64,000 nt of DNA from JAGOVB01 sp964481175 (GCA_964481175.1 CAYZSZ010000001.1:1-64000), one strand, 5' to 3'; shown: positions 9,292 to 17,858, counted from the stretch's first letter. Notes: generated from the letters alone by a model not told the origin. Translations and numbers: made by a program.

Positions 9292-10575
9292 ATGGAACGA
9301 GAAAGAGAATATAAGATGAGTGATGTGGTATCACCGAGCACCTCTCGGACAATTCGTCGTATACCTATAAACCGCAAACAACTCGAACGCGAAGTAGAAG
9401 AAGAACCTGTAGAAGAATACGTTCGCCCTCGACGTACCACTTCTCACCGTAGTGCGCCTCCAAAAGGTAGCAGTCTATTTACAAAGATCACCCTTGTTGC
9501 AGTCGTACTTATCTCTATTGTTGCTATTGCAGCAGCTATATCTCTTGCATATTCAAAAGGAACTTTGAGCATTGAACCAAAAAAGATAGAAACATCGATA
9601 AATATCGGTTTTGCAGCAAATCCATCTGGTGACTCGCTCACGTATTCAACTATTACAGCCTCTGACACATCTATGGAAGTAGTCGCAGCAAAGCCAGGTA
9701 GCTTTTATCAGAGCAAAGCTCGTGGCAACGCAACGGTAACAAACGGTAGTACCGAAGAGCAGCAGCTAGTTATCAACACTCGCCTCGAGACGGCTGACGG
9801 CAAGATATATCGCCTCACAAAGCCTATCGTGATCCCAGCAGGTAAAAAAGTAAGTGTACCTATCGTAGCTGACGAAAGCGGAGCTGATTGGAATATCACA
9901 AAAGCAGCTGCAGGAAAACTAAAAGTGCCTGGTTTCAAGGGCAGCAAAAAGTATGATCAGTTCTTTGCTGAGCTAGATGACGATATTGTAGGTGGCTTTT
10001 CAGGAACCAAAAATGTAGTTGATGAAAAGGTCTTAAGAGAAACTCGTGATCGTTTGGTTTCTTCTGTGACTGAGCTCGTAAAGGCAAAGCTAAAAGCACA
10101 GGTTGATTCAAACTCTGTTTATTTCGATACGCTCACAGTGATCTCTATTGAGGATCTTCCACAGATTGCAAAAGGCAGCAATCAAAGCCAGATCGCTGTA
10201 AAGGGGAGTGGACTTGCATATGTGTTTGATCGAACTGCGCTCACAAAAACTTTGGGTGCAAATGAGGTCAAAAAACTTGGCTCTGATTCTTTCAAAGCGT
10301 TGGGTATAGAAAAAGTAACCATTACTCCAAAAGCACCCCTAAAATACAGCCCTACAGCAGCTCTCAGCCTCACGGCGGTAGGTAACATTACTATCGTAGG
10401 AAACGTGCCTGTAGAGACCTTAAAAAAGGAATTGGTGGGCATAAAAGTGGCTGATTTAAACAATATTCTCAAGAAATACGACGGTATTAGCAAGGCAAGC
10501 GCAAAGATCTCACCATTCTGGAAAAAAGCCTTTCCTGCTAGTTCTGACCGCATTTATGTCGAGGTAAGCGAATAG
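9292..10575 (+). CDS. bitopic membrane protein with large extracytoplasmic part (baseplate-J-like annotated family)
   Basis: A charged cytoplasmic N terminus of about 60 residues, rich in Arg and Glu, is followed by one membrane span (about residues 62-85) and 340 extracytoplasmic residues. Motifs such as KARGNATVTNGSTEEQQLV, RLETADGKIYRLTKPIVIP and GSKKYDQFFAE match a family common in Parcubacteria and often labelled baseplate J-like; a real phage relationship is doubtful. It follows the actin-like ATPase gene and may work with it at the envelope. Alternative start: Met9. Confidence 0.6.
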   Translation: MEREREYKMSDVVSPSTSRTIRRIPINRKQLEREVEEEPVEEYVRPRRTTSHRSAPPKGSSLFTKITLVAVVLISIVAIAAAISLAYSKGTLSIEPKKIETSINIGFAANPSGDSLTYSTITASDTSMEVVAAKPGSFYQSKARGNATVTNGSTEEQQLVINTRLETADGKIYRLTKPIVIPAGKKVSVPIVADESGADWNITKAAAGKLKVPGFKGSKKYDQFFAELDDDIVGGFSGTKNVVDEKVLRETRDRLVSSVTELVKAKLKAQVDSNSVYFDTLTVISIEDLPQIAKGSNQSQIAVKGSGLAYVFDRTALTKTLGANEVKKLGSDSFKALGIEKVTITPKAPLKYSPTAALSLTAVGNITIVGNVPVETLKKELVGIKVADLNNILKKYDGISKASAKISPFWKKAFPASSDRIYVEVSE

Positions 10576-10629
10576 TGATATTGCAATATAAGCATATCTC
10601 TGCTAGTATATCGAAACGCGCATTTACGA

Positions 10630-10857
10630 ATGGATGTAACCCCAAACAACAAAGCAAATAACCAAGCTACAGGAGTAGTTACTGAAGCCTTGCCAAATAC
10701 TTTGTTTAAGGTGGCGCTAGATGGTAGCGATACTATCGTCCTCGCTTACTTAGCAGGGAAAATGCGAATGCATCACATTCGAGTATTGATCGGAGACAAG
10801 GTAGAACTTGAGCTCGATCCATACGGAGGCAGAGCACGTATTACAAAAAGACTTTAA
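10630..10857 (+). CDS. infA: translation initiation factor IF-1
   Basis: The 75-residue S1-like OB-fold protein has [16 protein letters not shown], a [19 protein letters not shown] block and the terminal [10 protein letters not shown]. It binds the A site of the 30S subunit during initiation. It heads the infA-rpmJ-rpsM-rpsK-rpsD-rpoA-rplQ ribosomal run, as in many bacteria. The N terminus is extended by about six residues relative to the shortest IF-1 forms. Confidence 0.96.
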   Translation: MDVTPNNKANNQATGVVTEALPNTLFKVALDGSDTIVLAYLAGKMRMHHIRVLIGDKVELELDPYGGRARITKRL

Positions 10858-10872
10858 TCGATTTTTATTATA

Positions 10873-10989
10873 ATGAAAGTTCGAGCGTCAGTTAAAAAAG
10901 TATGTGAAAAATGTAACGTAGTTCGCCGAAAGGGCTACGTCTATGTTGTCTGCAAAGGAAACCCTCGACATAAACAACGACAAGGCTAA
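10873..10989 (+). CDS. rpmJ: 50S ribosomal protein L36
   Basis: A 38-codon gene begins [14 protein letters not shown] and ends PRHKQRQG, the universal L36 pattern. The zinc ligands are Cys11, Cys14, Cys27 and His33. One residue is inserted before the PRHKQ block compared with the common 37-residue form. It sits between infA and rpsM. A TATAAT string overlaps its ATG but is probably incidental within the operon. Confidence 0.96.
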   Translation: MKVRASVKKVCEKCNVVRRKGYVYVVCKGNPRHKQRQG

Positions 10990-11000
10990 ATTTTAATCAT

Positions 11001-11381
11001 ATGCGTATACTTGGTATTACAATTCCTGAAAACAAACGACTTGAGATTGCTCTCACTACTCTATATGGTGTAGGACGATCACGAGCACAATTTATTTTGA
11101 AAACAGCTGGCATCGACTTTGGTGCAAAAGCAAAAGACCTGACAACTGACCAGGAAAATGCAGTTCGAAAGATTTTTGAAGGATACAAGATAGAAGGAGA
11201 TCTCAAACGAGAGATCGGAGCAAACATCAAGCGCCTCAAAGACATCAAAACATACCGAGGTAGCCGACATGCAAAGCGTCTCCCAGCTCGAGGACAGCGA
11301 ACAAAGACAAACTCTCGAACTCTTCGAGGAAACGTTCGAAAGACGATGGGATCAGGACGTAAGAAGGAAGATAAGAAGTAA
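11001..11381 (+). CDS. rpsM: 30S ribosomal protein S13
   Basis: The 126 residues start MRILGITIPENKRLEIALT and contain the diagnostic TYRGSRHAKRLPARGQRTKT block near the C terminus. S13 sits in the head of the 30S subunit and contacts the P-site tRNA. It follows rpmJ after 11 bases and precedes rpsK by 5. Confidence 0.97.
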   Translation: MRILGITIPENKRLEIALTTLYGVGRSRAQFILKTAGIDFGAKAKDLTTDQENAVRKIFEGYKIEGDLKREIGANIKRLKDIKTYRGSRHAKRLPARGQRTKTNSRTLRGNVRKTMGSGRKKEDKK

Positions 11382-11386
11382 TTTAT

Positions 11387-11809
11387 ATGGCTAAAAAAAC
11401 CGAAACAACAACAGAAAAGAAAGTCGAAGCAAAGCCTGCAGTACAGGTCTCTTCTAAGAAGCGACTTGATAGTGGCATCCTTTTTGTTCAGTCTACCTAC
11501 AACAACACAAAGGTTATGCTTGCTGACATGTCAGGAAATGCAGTAATGTGGTCAACCGCTGGTGCTCTTGGATTCAAGGGTGCAAAAAAGGGTACTCCAT
11601 TCGCAGCTGCAAAGATTGGTGAAGCACTTGCTGTAAAGGCCGCTCTTATCGGTCTCAAAGAAGTTGCTGTTGTTGTTAAGGGAGTAGGTTCTGGACGAGA
11701 ATCTGCTATCCGAGGCTTTACTTCAAAGGGAATCAACATCTCAAGCATTACAGACGAAACTCCAGTTCCGCACAATGGTCCAAAGCCTAAAAAGCCACGT
11801 CGAGTATAA
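11387..11809 (+). CDS. rpsK: 30S ribosomal protein S11
   Basis: The 140-residue protein has a lysine-rich N-terminal tail and the S11 core: GILFVQSTYNNTKVMLADM, GVGSGRESAIRGF and the end DETPVPHNGPKPKKPRRV. S11 forms part of the platform near the mRNA exit. It lies in the rpsM-rpsK-rpsD run. Confidence 0.97.
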   Translation: MAKKTETTTEKKVEAKPAVQVSSKKRLDSGILFVQSTYNNTKVMLADMSGNAVMWSTAGALGFKGAKKGTPFAAAKIGEALAVKAALIGLKEVAVVVKGVGSGRESAIRGFTSKGINISSITDETPVPHNGPKPKKPRRV

Positions 11810-11823
11810 TCAATTAGAAATAT

Positions 11824-12429
11824 ATGAAAATAGGACCAAAATACAAAATTGCACGAAGACTAGGAGCTCCAATATTTGAGAAAACTCAAACACAAAAGTT
11901 TGCTATCCGAAATGCAAAGAAGCTAGAAAACAATCCTCGAGCACGTTCAAAGTCTGACTTCGGTCTCGGTATGATCGAAAAGCAAAAAGCTCGATACACC
12001 TACGGAGTAAATGAGCGCCAGTTCGCAAACTACGTCAAAGCTGCGCTTTTGAAAAAAGGAAATACAGGAGAACTCCTCATTTCTTCACTTGAAAGCCGAC
12101 TCGACAGCGTAGTATTGCGAGCAGGATTCGCTACTACCAGACGAGCTGCACGACAGATGACTTCACATGGACATATCACCGTAAACGGCAAGATCGTACG
12201 AGTACCTTCACTTTCAGTAAAGGTTGGAGACGTGATCGGTATTCGAGAGGGAAGCAAAACCAAGCCGCTTTTCGCAAGCCTGGAAGAGCGTTTAAAGACA
12301 GTAAAACTACCGTCATGGCTCAAGCTTAATTTCGATAAAAAAGAAGTAACTATAGACGGTAAGCCAGGCGCACAAAACTCTGACCTTCTCTTCAATGTGG
12401 CGACTGTGCTTGAGTTCTATACACGATAA
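11824..12429 (+). CDS. rpsD: 30S ribosomal protein S4
   Basis: The 201-residue protein has the N-terminal S4 region (MKIGPKYKIARRLG) and the S4 RNA-binding domain SRLDSVVLRAGFATTRRAAR with HITVNGKIVRVPS. It is a primary 16S rRNA binder. It sits between rpsK and rpoA as in the standard alpha operon. Regulation by S4 itself is known in other bacteria, but no target was identified here. Confidence 0.97.
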   Translation: MKIGPKYKIARRLGAPIFEKTQTQKFAIRNAKKLENNPRARSKSDFGLGMIEKQKARYTYGVNERQFANYVKAALLKKGNTGELLISSLESRLDSVVLRAGFATTRRAARQMTSHGHITVNGKIVRVPSLSVKVGDVIGIREGSKTKPLFASLEERLKTVKLPSWLKLNFDKKEVTIDGKPGAQNSDLLFNVATVLEFYTR

Positions 12430-12497
12430 TTTGCAAAATATTAGAAAGTAGTGTACAATGTTTCGACTGATTTAATAATGTTAACTAGCTAAAAAAT

Positions 12498-13460
12498 ATG
12501 TCTCTTACCAACGTCGTTGTGCCATCAAAACCAAAAATCGTTAAAGAAGAAGGTTTTATGGGAATATATGAAATTGACGGACTCTATCCAGGGTACGGTC
12601 ATACGCTCGGGAACTCACTCCGACGTATCATTTTGTCATCTATTCCAGGTGCAGCTATCACAAAAGTTAAAATCGCAGGTGTAGAGCATGAGTTTTCAAC
12701 TATTGAAGGTGTAAAAGAAGACGTTATCAACGTACTTTTGAACCTCAAGCGACTCCGCCTAAAAGTTACCGGTGATGAGCCACAGACTATTTTCATAAAA
12801 GCAAAAGGGACAAAGACAGTTACAGGAAAAGACGTCGAAGTTCCAGGACAGGTAGAAGTTTTGAATCCAGAGCTACACATTGCAGAGCTTACCAGCAAGA
12901 CAGCTGAGCTCGATATCGAAGCAACAGTACAGCAAGGTCTCGGTTACGTGCCAAAAGAAATCATCGAAAAAGAGCGAGTTGAGATCGGTGCTATTTCTCT
13001 CGACGCTATCTTTACCCCTATCCGACGAGTAAACTACGAAGTAGAAAACATGCGAGTTGGAGACCGAACAGATTTCAACCGACTACGCATCTCTATCGAA
13101 ACTGATGGTACTCTTACTCCAAAAGAAGCTCTTGAGCAGTCAATCACCACTATGATCATGCAGCTGAAAGCTGTAGTCGGCTACCGAGAGGAAGAAGAGG
13201 TTCCTGCTACTCCTGTGAAGGAGAGCGAGGGTGACACTTCTACAAAGAAAGAAGTAGACGTAGAGTTTTTGAAGACACGCATCGATGATATTGGGCTTTC
13301 AGCTCGAACTGTAAAGGCTTTGACAGCTGCAAATATTCGCACTGTTGGTGGTCTTGCACGAAAGAAGGAAGCTGATATCCTAGATGTCGAAGGTTTGGGA
13401 AGCAAAGGTATTCAGGAAATCAAGAAAACTCTCAGCAACTACGGCATTACTCTAAAATAA
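12498..13460 (+). CDS. rpoA: RNA polymerase alpha subunit
   Basis: The 320-residue protein has the alpha N-terminal dimerisation domain (GYGHTLGNSLRRIILSSIPG, KAVVGYREE) to about residue 230, an acidic linker, then the alpha C-terminal domain (LSARTVKALTAANIRTVGGL ... EGLGSKGIQEIKKTL) that binds UP elements and activators. Length and domains are complete. It lies between rpsD and rplQ. Confidence 0.97.
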   Translation: MSLTNVVVPSKPKIVKEEGFMGIYEIDGLYPGYGHTLGNSLRRIILSSIPGAAITKVKIAGVEHEFSTIEGVKEDVINVLLNLKRLRLKVTGDEPQTIFIKAKGTKTVTGKDVEVPGQVEVLNPELHIAELTSKTAELDIEATVQQGLGYVPKEIIEKERVEIGAISLDAIFTPIRRVNYEVENMRVGDRTDFNRLRISIETDGTLTPKEALEQSITTMIMQLKAVVGYREEEEVPATPVKESEGDTSTKKEVDVEFLKTRIDDIGLSARTVKALTAANIRTVGGLARKKEADILDVEGLGSKGIQEIKKTLSNYGITLK

Positions 13461-13461
13461 C

Positions 13462-13812
13462 ATGCGACATCATTCGAATAAACGAAAATTTGGTAGAGAA
13501 CAAGGACAGCGAAATGCTTTGATGAAAAGCCTTGCTATTTCTCTTGTAAAACACGAAAAAATCGAGACAACTCTTGCAAAAGCAAAGGAGCTTCGACCAT
13601 ACGCAGAAAAGCTTGTCACACGAGCAAAGTCTGATACTATTGCTTCACGACGACTTTTGATTTCACGCACAGGAAACGAGCTCGCAGCAAAAAAGCTAGT
13701 TGAAACATTGGCTCCAAAATACAAGTCTCGAAACGGAGGCTACACTCGTATCATAAAGACAGGTCGACGACTAAAAGACGGCAGCAACATGGCTGTAATA
13801 GAATTTGTATAA
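13462..13812 (+). CDS. rplQ: 50S ribosomal protein L17
   Basis: The 116-residue protein begins MRHHSNKRKFGREQGQRNAL and contains GNELAAKKLVETLAPKYKSR with GGYTRIIKTGRRLKDGSNMA. L17 lies near the peptide exit tunnel. It starts one base after the rpoA stop. Confidence 0.97.
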   Translation: MRHHSNKRKFGREQGQRNALMKSLAISLVKHEKIETTLAKAKELRPYAEKLVTRAKSDTIASRRLLISRTGNELAAKKLVETLAPKYKSRNGGYTRIIKTGRRLKDGSNMAVIEFV

Positions 13813-13816
13813 TTAT

Positions 13817-14158
13817 ATGATTACCATTGACGCAACAGGAAAAAAACTAGGACGAGTAGCAAGTGAAGCTGCTTCTTACCTCATGGGTAAAAAGACAACT
13901 GCTTTTGCTCGAAACAAAGTAACTGATGTAAAAGTTAGCATCACAAATACTGCAAAGGCTGACATCAACGAAAAGAAACTCAACTCAACTGAGTACACCA
14001 CATTCACAGGTTTCCGAGGTGGTATATATTCTGAAAAGATGAGTGAAATCGTTGCAAAGAAAGGCTTCAAGGAAGTATTTGAACGAGCAGTCTACGGTAT
14101 GCTTCCAAAAAACAAGCTTACAAAGGCTATGATGAAAAATCTAACTATCACCGAATAA
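13817..14158 (+). CDS. rplM: 50S ribosomal protein L13
   Basis: The 113-residue product has DATGKKLGRVASEAASYLMG, FRGGIYSEKMSEI and AVYGMLPKNKL, all standard L13 motifs, though it is shorter than the usual 140-150 residues and lacks part of the middle. I chose ATG 13817; the frame extends to a TTG at 13805 that would overlap rplQ. It pairs with rpsI as is usual. Confidence 0.96.
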   Translation: MITIDATGKKLGRVASEAASYLMGKKTTAFARNKVTDVKVSITNTAKADINEKKLNSTEYTTFTGFRGGIYSEKMSEIVAKKGFKEVFERAVYGMLPKNKLTKAMMKNLTITE

Positions 14159-14159
14159 T

Positions 14160-14561
14160 ATGAAAGCTACTGACAAATACATCGAAACAATTGGACGACG
14201 AAAGACAGCTACCGCTCGAGTACGTATGACTCCTGCTGCAAAGACCTCATATGTCATCAACGACAAGGAGCTCGCTGCTTACTTTCCTACAAAGCAACTA
14301 CAGGACACTGTTACTTCAGCAATCACTGACTCAAAGACAGTAGAAAAATTTAAAGTAACCGTTATTGCAAAAGGAGGTGGTATCGCTGGACAGGCTGTTG
14401 CTGTTCGACACGGTATCGCACGAGGGCTAAACGAATACGACGCACTACTCCGACCAGTGCTCAAGAAAGCAGGTTTCCTCAAACGAGATCCACGAGCAAA
14501 GGAACGAAGAAAGTTCGGTCTCAAGAAAGCTCGAAAGGCTCCACAGTGGTCAAAACGATAA
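14160..14561 (+). CDS. rpsI: 30S ribosomal protein S9
   Basis: The 133-residue protein has YIETIGRRKTATARVRM near the N terminus, the GGGIAGQAVAVRHGIARGL core and the basic C-terminal tail ending QWSKR that reaches the P-site tRNA. It starts one base after the rplM stop and closes the ribosomal run; a terminator follows. Confidence 0.97.
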   Translation: MKATDKYIETIGRRKTATARVRMTPAAKTSYVINDKELAAYFPTKQLQDTVTSAITDSKTVEKFKVTVIAKGGGIAGQAVAVRHGIARGLNEYDALLRPVLKKAGFLKRDPRAKERRKFGLKKARKAPQWSKR

Positions 14562-14574
14562 TTCAAAAAGAGAA

Positions 14575-14605
14575 AGCCCGCCGTCTGGTGGGTTTTTTCT
14601 TTTTG
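14575..14605 (+). terminator. rho-independent terminator after rpsI
   Basis: The stem AGCCCGCC/GGTGGGTT (with G-U pairs) and loop GTCT are followed by a T-rich tract. It ends the ribosomal protein run. Confidence 0.8.
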
Positions 14606-14614
14606 TGGTATAAA
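14606..14614 (+). promoter_or_regulatory. extended -10 (TG-G-TATAAA)
   Basis: The box begins in the tail of the rpsI terminator and ends ten bases before ATG 14625. Confidence 0.55.
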
Positions 14615-14624
14615 TATCGCAGCT

Positions 14625-14819
14625 ATGAAGACCATCCTCACCACAATCGGGATCTGTGTAATCGCACTAATCCTCTTGGCTGTCATTCTGTTCTTTACCC
14701 TCAGGGCTTTCTTGAAAAGAAACGGCCCTCCTGAGCCCAGGCCCCGAGACGACAACCCCTTCAAAAACCCTCTGGAACTTCCTGAATACCCAGAAGGAGT
14801 TTCGAAAGGGGACATCTGA
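14625..14819 (+). CDS. small single-pass membrane protein of unknown function
   Basis: The 64-residue product has one membrane span (residues 4-28) and a proline-rich soluble tail (PPEPRPRDDNPFKNPLELPE). I recognise no family. It is a free-standing transcription unit with its own promoter and terminator between rpsI and grpE. Codon use is GC-richer (ctc, ccc, gac) than in the adjacent genes, as in other isolated units of this window. Confidence 0.6.
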   Translation: MKTILTTIGICVIALILLAVILFFTLRAFLKRNGPPEPRPRDDNPFKNPLELPEYPEGVSKGDI

Positions 14820-14847
14820 GTGTGCACCACACGCTCCACCCACCACA

Positions 14848-14876
14848 AACAACCCACGTGGTGGGCTTGTTGTTTT
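14848..14876 (+). terminator. rho-independent terminator after the small membrane protein gene
   Basis: The stem AACAACCCAC/GTGGGcTTGTT with a bulged C and a three-base loop is followed by GTTTT. Confidence 0.7.
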
Positions 14877-14887
14877 AATAACTAATA

Positions 14888-14895
14888 TGTATACT
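14888..14895 (+). promoter_or_regulatory. -10 element for grpE
   Basis: TG-TATACT ends six bases before ATG 14902, the spacing seen at many genes here, which argues for a leaderless grpE mRNA. Confidence 0.55.
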
Positions 14896-14901
14896 CATTT
14901 C

Positions 14902-15456
14902 ATGAATGAAGAAGAAATAAAGTACGAAGAAACTGATCTCGACGACTCTGTCGTGACAGAGGAAAATGCAGTCGAGGCTGTTAAAAAGCTAAAAGAAAAA
15001 CTAAAGAAAGCGCTTGCAGAAAAGCAAGAGTATTTGACTGGTTGGCAAAAAGCTAAAGCTGATTTTATCAACGCACGCAAGAAAGATGAAGAGTCACAAA
15101 AAGAGTTTTTAAAGTACGCTAACGAGGGAATCATCACTGAGCTCATTGCTACCGTCGATAGTTTCAATATGGCTTTTGCAAACAAAGAATCATGGGAGAA
15201 GGTAGATAAAAACTGGAGAATGGGAGTTGAGTATATTTACAGCCAGTTCTTTAAAACTCTTGAGAGCTATGGACTCAAGGAGATAAATCCTCTAAATGAA
15301 AAGTTCGACCCTACCCGAGACGAAGCGACTGCATACGAGCCAGTTACCGAAGAAGCAAAAGATCATATGATCATTGAAGTAGTACAGAAAGGATATTCTC
15401 TAAACGGAAAAGTGTTAAAGGCACCAAAAGTAAAAGTAGGGGAGTTTAAAAAATAA
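14902..15456 (+). CDS. grpE: nucleotide exchange factor GrpE
   Basis: The 184-residue protein has an acidic N terminus, a long coiled coil (about residues 25-75) and the GrpE head ending NPLNEKFDPTRDEATAYEPV and VLKAPKVKVGEF. GrpE releases ADP from DnaK. I prefer ATG 14902 to 14887 because the -10 box covers the upstream ATG. dnaK follows with one small gene and a minus-strand RNA candidate between them. Confidence 0.93.
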   Translation: MNEEEIKYEETDLDDSVVTEENAVEAVKKLKEKLKKALAEKQEYLTGWQKAKADFINARKKDEESQKEFLKYANEGIITELIATVDSFNMAFANKESWEKVDKNWRMGVEYIYSQFFKTLESYGLKEINPLNEKFDPTRDEATAYEPVTEEAKDHMIIEVVQKGYSLNGKVLKAPKVKVGEFKK

Positions 15457-15591
15457 GAAACGGCCGGCCCTCATGGACCGACCGTTGAACCCAAAGCTTC
15501 CGCTGCCCAACTTGTGAAGATGTCCGAGTTGCCCCAGACTTCCTGAACAAAAAGCGGATGCCTTGGACCCAGCTATGCTACAGGCATAACC
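15447..15591 (-). ncRNA. candidate structured ncRNA (rod-shaped, own promoter and terminator)
   Basis: On the minus strand, TTGACA (15626-15621) and TAATAT (15603-15598) are separated by 17 bases. The transcript would start near 15591 and has no usable ORF. It can fold into a 5' hairpin (UAUGC/GCAUA), then a long rod GUCCAAGGCAUCCGCU / AGCGGAAGCUUUGGGU with one A-A mismatch, capped by GUCUGGG-GCAA-CUCGGAC with a GNRA loop. The last part is a terminator with AACGG/CCGTT arms at 15459-15486 followed by a T-rich run. It does not show the SRP, tmRNA or RNase P signatures I know. It is GC-richer than its neighbours. The family is unknown. Confidence 0.6.
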
Positions 15592-15597
15592 ACTGAT

Positions 15598-15626
15598 ATA
15601 TTACTACTTTATATAGAATATGTCAA
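15598..15626 (-). promoter_or_regulatory. canonical promoter TTGACA-17-TAATAT for the ncRNA
   Basis: A perfect -35 consensus and a good -10 box at ideal spacing point away from the adjacent plus-strand genes. Confidence 0.65.
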
Positions 15627-15646
15627 TAGTAGTATAGCCAAAACTT

Positions 15647-15655
15647 TGATATAAT
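15647..15655 (+). promoter_or_regulatory. extended -10 (TG-A-TATAAT), leaderless start
   Basis: The box ends seven bases before ATG 15663. Confidence 0.6.
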
Positions 15656-15662
15656 TTCACAT

Positions 15663-15950
15663 ATGTTAGTAACTACCCGCGGACAAAAAGTAATAGAGAA
15701 AATTGTCACCAATCGTAAAGGACAAATGATGCGAGTGGCTTTTCTCGTCACTGAGATTGCTGGGGCTATCCAGGTAAAAGTCCTCTCAGCTACTCCTGTC
15801 GTTGCGCTTACTTCTGTTGCTCTTGCTATCGTTGGAAATGTTCAAAATATAGTAAATAAATTTTCTGCAACTTACTCTGAATTCGTTTCTGGTTTTTCTG
15901 ACTTTGCATTTTTCATGAGCCAACCAACACGAGCTCCGGCGTTTATATAA
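15663..15950 (+). CDS. small hydrophobic protein of unknown function upstream of dnaK
   Basis: The 95-residue product has a basic N terminus and a hydrophobic stretch at about residues 40-62 (LSATPVVALTSVALAIVGN). I do not recognise it. The extended -10 box placed seven bases before the ATG supports it as a real gene. It ends 31 bases before dnaK; the TATAAT at 15946-15951 in its last codons may serve dnaK. Confidence 0.5.
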   Translation: MLVTTRGQKVIEKIVTNRKGQMMRVAFLVTEIAGAIQVKVLSATPVVALTSVALAIVGNVQNIVNKFSATYSEFVSGFSDFAFFMSQPTRAPAFI

Positions 15951-15951
15951 T
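15946..15951 (+). promoter_or_regulatory. probable -10 element for dnaK
   Basis: TATAAT lies 30 bases before the dnaK ATG. No CIRCE inverted repeat is visible, so HrcA control is not indicated. Confidence 0.45.
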
Positions 15952-15981
15952 TTTTCTTATTAGAATTAATTATATTTAACT

Positions 15982-17229
15982 ATGTCTAAAATAATCGGAA
16001 TCGATCTTGGAACCACCAACTCTGCAGTTGCAGTGATGGAACTCGGAACTCCAAAGATCCTAGAAAACGCAGAAGGTGCTCGTACGACTCCATCTATCGT
16101 CGCTCAGTCTAAAACTGGCGAGAGAATGGTGGGACTACTAGCAAAACGACAAGGTGTTACAAACCCAAAAAATACGATATATCAGATCAAGCGATTTATC
16201 GGTCACACCTTTGACGATGCAGCAGTGCAGAAAGATCGCTCATCAGTGCCATTCGAAATGCAGAAATCTGCAAGCGGAGGTATCGAAGTAAAAATGGGAG
16301 ACAAATGGAATCGTCCAGAAGAAATCTCTGCGATGATTTTGCAAAAGCTAAAGGCAGATGCAGAAGCACGACTCGGTGAACCAGTCACAGAGGCAGTGAT
16401 CACCGTGCCTGCATACTTTAACGATGCACAGCGACAAGCAACAAAAGACGCTGGAAAGATCGCAGGACTCGATGTAAAGCGAATCATCAACGAGCCGACC
16501 GCAGCAGCACTCGCATATGGCTTCAACAAAAAGAAAGATGAAAAAATTGTGGTCTTCGACTTTGGAGGAGGTACATTCGACATATCAGTACTCGAAGTAG
16601 GAGATGATGTAGTCGAAGTAAAATCAACTGATGGAGATGCGCACCTCGGAGGAAAGGATATCGACCAAAAGATCATCAACTGGCTCGCAGACGAGTTCAA
16701 AAAGACTTCGGGTATCGATGTACGAGGCGATGCACTCGCACTTCAGCGACTCGACGAAGCAGCAGAGAAGGCAAAGATTGAGCTTTCAACTGCCATGCAG
16801 ACTGAGGTAAACATCCCATTCATTACTTCAGGTGCAAATGGTCCTCAGCACTTGCTCCTCACGATGACTCGAGCAAAACTCGAAGAGCTCACCGCAGAGT
16901 TTATCGACCGAGCGATGGCAATCACCAAGCGAGCGATGGAAGCTTCACCATTTAAAATCGCTGATATCAACGAAGTCATCCTCGTCGGAGGACAGACTCG
17001 TATGCCAGCGATCCAAGCGGCCGTAAAGAACTACTTTGGAAAGGAGCTCCACATGGGAGTAAACCCTGACGAAGTAGTAGCTATCGGTGCAGCGATCCAG
17101 GGAGGTATCCTTGCTGGAGATGTAAAAGACGTACTGCTTCTCGATGTGATCCCGCTATCTCTCGGCATCGAAACCATGGGAGGAGTGGCTACAAAGCTCA
17201 TCGAAAAGAACACGACTATCCCAACATAA
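15982..17229 (+). CDS. dnaK: chaperone DnaK, N-terminal part up to an in-frame stop
   Basis: The ATPase domain ([46 protein letters not shown]) and the start of the substrate-binding domain are complete. The frame is ended by TAA at 17227-17229 in the conserved block [15 protein letters not shown], where the family has Lys or Arg. The same frame continues without another stop to 17856, giving 624 codons in all, the normal DnaK length. A single A-to-T change would explain it. It may be a sequencing or assembly error, a strain variant, or a real nonsense mutation; DnaK is normally essential-like, so error or polymorphism is likelier. Confidence 0.9.
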   Translation: MSKIIGIDLGTTNSAVAVMELGTPKILENAEGARTTPSIVAQSKTGERMVGLLAKRQGVTNPKNTIYQIKRFIGHTFDDAAVQKDRSSVPFEMQKSASGGIEVKMGDKWNRPEEISAMILQKLKADAEARLGEPVTEAVITVPAYFNDAQRQATKDAGKIAGLDVKRIINEPTAAALAYGFNKKKDEKIVVFDFGGGTFDISVLEVGDDVVEVKSTDGDAHLGGKDIDQKIINWLADEFKKTSGIDVRGDALALQRLDEAAEKAKIELSTAMQTEVNIPFITSGANGPQHLLLTMTRAKLEELTAEFIDRAMAITKRAMEASPFKIADINEVILVGGQTRMPAIQAAVKNYFGKELHMGVNPDEVVAIGAAIQGGILAGDVKDVLLLDVIPLSLGIETMGGVATKLIEKNTTIPT

Positions 17230-17304
17230 AAGTCACAGGTATTCTCAACAGCCGCTGATAACCAGACCGATGTAACGATCCACATCGTTCAGGGAGAACG
17301 ACCG

Positions 17305-17856
17305 ATGGTGGCGGACAACAAGTCACTCGGACAGTTTAACCTCGGTGGTATCGCTCCGGCTCCACGTGGTACTCCACAAATCGAAGTCACTTTTGACATC
17401 GATGCAAACGGAATTCTCAACGTTTCAGCAAAAGATAAAGCAACTGGAAAATCAAGCTCTATCAAAATCACTGCAAGCTCAGGTCTTTCAAAAGAAGAGG
17501 TAGAGAAAATGCAGAAGGAAGCTGAGATGCACAAAGCAGAAGATGAAAAGAAAAAAGCAGCTGTCGAAGCAAAAAACTTTGCGGAGCAGATGATTTACAC
17601 TGCTGAAAAATCTTTGAAAGACTTCAAGGATAAAATCCCAGCTGATGTAACCAAGTCTATCGAGGACAAAGTAGCGGCTCTCAAGACAGTAAAAGAGGGA
17701 ACTGATGCAGCGGCGATAAAGTCAGCAACAGATGCATTGTCTGCTGAACTACAGAAGATCGGAGACATTGTAAACAAAGCTCAAGCAGAACAACCAAAGA
17801 AAGAAGAAGGTGGAGATCCTAATGTTCGAGACGCTGAGTTTAAAGAGAAGAAATAA
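17305..17856 (+). CDS. dnaK: chaperone DnaK, C-terminal part (same frame, after the internal stop)
   Basis: Codons from 17230 continue the DnaK frame: [40 protein letters not shown] and [20 protein letters not shown] of the peptide-binding beta domain, then the helical lid. The first ATG after the stop is at 17305. An independent protein from this start would lack the first beta strand and is probably not functional. The lid end is short and lacks EEVD, as usual in bacteria. A terminator follows directly. Confidence 0.85.
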   Translation: MVADNKSLGQFNLGGIAPAPRGTPQIEVTFDIDANGILNVSAKDKATGKSSSIKITASSGLSKEEVEKMQKEAEMHKAEDEKKKAAVEAKNFAEQMIYTAEKSLKDFKDKIPADVTKSIEDKVAALKTVKEGTDAAAIKSATDALSAELQKIGDIVNKAQAEQPKKEEGGDPNVRDAEFKEKK

Positions 17857-17858
17857 AC

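Noticed and set aside
10869..10874. TATAAT overlapping the rpmJ start
   Set aside because: If used, transcription would begin after the rpmJ ATG. The gene is in a tight ribosomal run, so the string is probably incidental.
15447..15591. SRP RNA, tmRNA, 6S RNA or RNase P RNA for the rod-shaped transcript
   Set aside because: The apical GNRA loop and rod recall SRP or 6S RNA, but the SRP asymmetric-loop motif, the 6S central bubble, the tmRNA T-arm and the RNase P core motifs are not seen.
17227..17229. Alternative genetic code as an explanation for the dnaK stop
   Set aside because: The codon is TAA, which ends most genes here, and TGA is also used as a terminal stop (for example at 6526-6528 and 26804-26806). 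Known recoding in related phyla concerns UGA.
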